Assembly (NCBI GenBank): GCA_008360955.1
Contig: LUCM01002286.1
Coordinates: 66,066-130,065 of the forward strand
DNA from: Fasciolopsis buskii
Taxonomy: Eukaryota; Platyhelminthes; Trematoda; Plagiorchiida; Fasciolidae
Direction of reading: 5' to 3'
Length of the DNA: 64,000 nucleotides
The notes below the pieces were generated by a model, which was given only the letters and a program-made list of their open reading frames with translations, made no database searches and was not told the DNA's origin. A program made the translations under genes and the position numbers. Positions within the stretch are counted from its first letter, which is position 1, and every line of letters starts with the position of its first letter. Of this stretch, positions 61,712-64,000 are shown piece by piece.

Positions 61712-64000
61712 GAGAATGATGTTTTATTTGGGCTAGGGTGTTCACCAGAGTAGGACCTTTATGTGCTTTTCAAAAACACAGCATGTATCTATTAGAAGAG
61801 TCTCAAGAGTTTCCGCTAGGGTGGCTTTTTGCTCTATTTCGTTGAAAGTATGGGAAATGAAGGCAGCCAATTGGAGTCAGCACAGGTTCGAGTAATGCTT
61901 GGAAGCTATTTCTTCCTCCTGCACTCATGCTTCCTTCAACTAACCCCCTTGGATAGCAGTTCTTCGTGATATCTTGCTTGGTCCTTAAATCGAAAGAATG
62001 GAAATCAAGTAGGTGTTCGGTGGATTGATTCTTCGCGACTAACCAAGCCAAAGAAGTGAGTTTTTTCATGGGAAATCTAATTGGGCTCTTTCACTCAAAG
62101 GTCTGATGCGCAAGGAAATTGGATCTCAATCCAGGTAGAGAACTCTGAACAAGCTTATGTTCATCACCACCCAAACTACTCAAATAAATGAGTAGCTTGG
62201 CCCGGACAAGCCTGCATGAAGACCGATGCATTGTGCCATTATTTGTAGACATGCATCTTATGGAAAATTGTGAATGGTTACTGTTAGGGAGTCCATCTGC
62301 TAAACAGAAGAACAAACACTTGTCGGCAAGACAGTGGAAAGTGATGGCGTGTAAGCCCATCTACTTGGATCAACTGTTGTTCCACTCACTTTTCTGATTG
62401 AATTGCCAGCCCAATCGACCTCTGACTGGTAGAACTAAGATGCTACTTCATCATGCCTCTACCCAGTGAACTTCCAGGCATGCTTGGATCTTTGGCTTGA
62501 GATAAGCTATCCTGTGTAATTCTTTGAGTCTTGTAGGCATACAAACGGTCACACCACGGCGAGTTGCAGGCGGTCCATGGTGCAGACTGGATACTTCTTC
62601 TCAAGTTTCCTGTAAGAACCTTGGTCCTGATTGGCACTGTTACTTTTGACATACCTCGTGGACACATTAACAGAAACGTTTCTTGAGTTCATCTGTTGTT
62701 TCCCCCTTGTTAGACGATGGCCTAAATGCTAACCATTTTAGATTTTTTCAAGGTTTTCCAACGCGAATTTTGAAGACTTTCAGAGATGTGGCTAAATGCT
62801 GCAGTTAGTAGTGTGTTCATGTTTGAGATGGTTTGGCTGTTCCATATTTCTTCTGACCTGTAAAGCTTATTGTAGTCCTTTGAATGCTATTCGGTCCTGT
62901 AAAGTAAAAGTCAAGACCAAAGCACCTGAGAACAAGATGCGGTTCGGGCATGCCATCATGAAGAATACCGTTGCTTGTTAAATTGTCCGCTAATGTTAGC
63001 GAAGCAGCAGTGATATTTTTTCATGATGGCGTGAGAAATATCGAGATTTCAACACACGTAATAGTGTCACGTGATTTGTGAGCCGTACAGAAGGACCAAA
63101 TTTTAGTTGGTGAGAAACTTGAAACCAAATTTGATGGCATATTGTAAGGAATCTGCCATTCGGGCTTAGAAAGACATTCTTCTGGTCTGGGAAAATAGAG
63201 TTTACTGAAAGACAGATCAGTATCTAAATGTCGGAAGCGTTTGGGATTCGAAAATGTTTGTCCTCAGACGGGAATCTTGTCTGATGCTATTTCCTACACA
63301 ATTGTACACTTAAAAAATACGCTGCGACAGTCCGGTAGGTTTGTTTACTGCAAGAGGTACGGTTAAAGGGCGCATTGCAACTATAACGGCACTTGAAGGG
63401 TTAACAAATTTGTTTTGTATCTTTCGAGCCACGAACGCTTAACATAAAGGGGTGTCCGGTTGCACTTTCATATTTTGATGCGCAATCGTTTCCGCATTTG
63501 CGTACTGCTTCAAATTAATCCCGAATGCGAGTTCAACGGAGGGTTTACCCATTGGTATATCTAGATATTATTAACTGCAATGGAAACAAATTATAATTAT
63601 CAGTGAATATGCAAGGACTTATCCCTTACTTCCGAAGGAACAATGGTCTGAAGGCAGTCCACTGTCTGTGCAACCTTAGACATGCTGGTCGCTCTGAATC
63701 TGACTCCTCCACACTTGGAACCGGTTTATTTGAAATTAGTATTATTGTTTTCATGTGATGTGTTTTGTTTTCTCCCGTCACACATTTCATGAAACAAAAC
63801 TCTAAATTGCGTTTTTCTGCAATAATGATCAATATACAACAACCATTTATGATAGGCTTTTGTAGAATAAACCGCAATTGAAGATTTTGAATACATAATT
63901 GAATAAAGATCATTTTTACTCTAAATTTTTATGTAGGAATCAACGCAACAGGTGATTAAAATATTTGCCATTTGCTGTTCAATTTTGAGTTGTACGTTTC
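61712..64000. other. no firmly recognised feature
   Basis: Minus-strand frames at 61803-62069, 62091-62360 and 62443-62667 lie just upstream of the RTE relic, but no endonuclease N-terminus could be read in them. The last 1.3 kb is AT-rich and blank. Confidence 0.45.

Noticed and set aside
62091..62667. Minus-strand frames upstream of the RTE relic as the missing endonuclease N-terminus
   Set aside because: I could not read the expected N-terminal endonuclease motifs in any frame, so the element is ended at 61711.
1..64000. Hammerhead ribozyme, CRISPR array, bacterial operon, rRNA or canonical tRNA gene
   Set aside because: Looked for by eye on both strands. CTGATGA boxes were not followed by a GAAAC-closed stem, no regular direct repeats were seen, and tRNA-like boxes occur only inside SINE-type repeats.

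Overview
This window looks like gene-poor nuclear DNA of a metazoan, most likely a parasitic flatworm (trematode or cestode). The species cannot be fixed from the sequence. The basis is an AT-rich composition (about 40% GC by eye), no bacterial-type gene packing, no rRNA, tRNA or CRISPR, scattered dinucleotide and trinucleotide microsatellites, tRNA-derived SINEs, and two heavily decayed non-LTR retrotransposons. Their protein relics read like the CR1-group and RTE-group LINEs common in flatworm genomes. Most long open frames on both strands are chance or antisense shadows.

Firmly recognised features. (1) A CR1-group LINE on the minus strand at about 29.17-31.92 kb: endonuclease, reverse transcriptase and C-terminal segment in order, broken by stops, frameshifts and a deletion. 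(2) An RTE-group LINE on the minus strand at about 59.43-61.71 kb: endonuclease, reverse transcriptase with an intact YADD box, and the C-terminal GWGPR segment, again broken. (3) tRNA-derived SINEs with readable A and B boxes at about 2.2, 34.35 and 43.6 kb, and a second type at about 25.9 and 37.9 kb. (4) A composite at 34.0-34.5 kb in which a SINE tail, a LINE RT fragment and a whole SINE lie side by side. (5) Three related copies of an unnamed LTR-like repeat with a TATA-like box at 6.9, 9.3 and 17.3 kb. (6) Two foldback elements at 40.4 and 44.4 kb.

Host genes are not certain. Several short open segments are flanked by splice-like sites and have plausible amino-acid composition. The main groups are 0.3-1.5 kb (plus), 36.1-42.7 kb (plus; N-glycosylation sequons and cysteines suggest an extracellular or lumenal protein) and 33.6-34.0 kb (minus; an 88-residue single-span membrane protein with a 71-base intron). 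None is recognised by family, so all are low-confidence exon candidates. The remaining DNA reads as intron or intergenic sequence, and the long blank stretches are listed as such.
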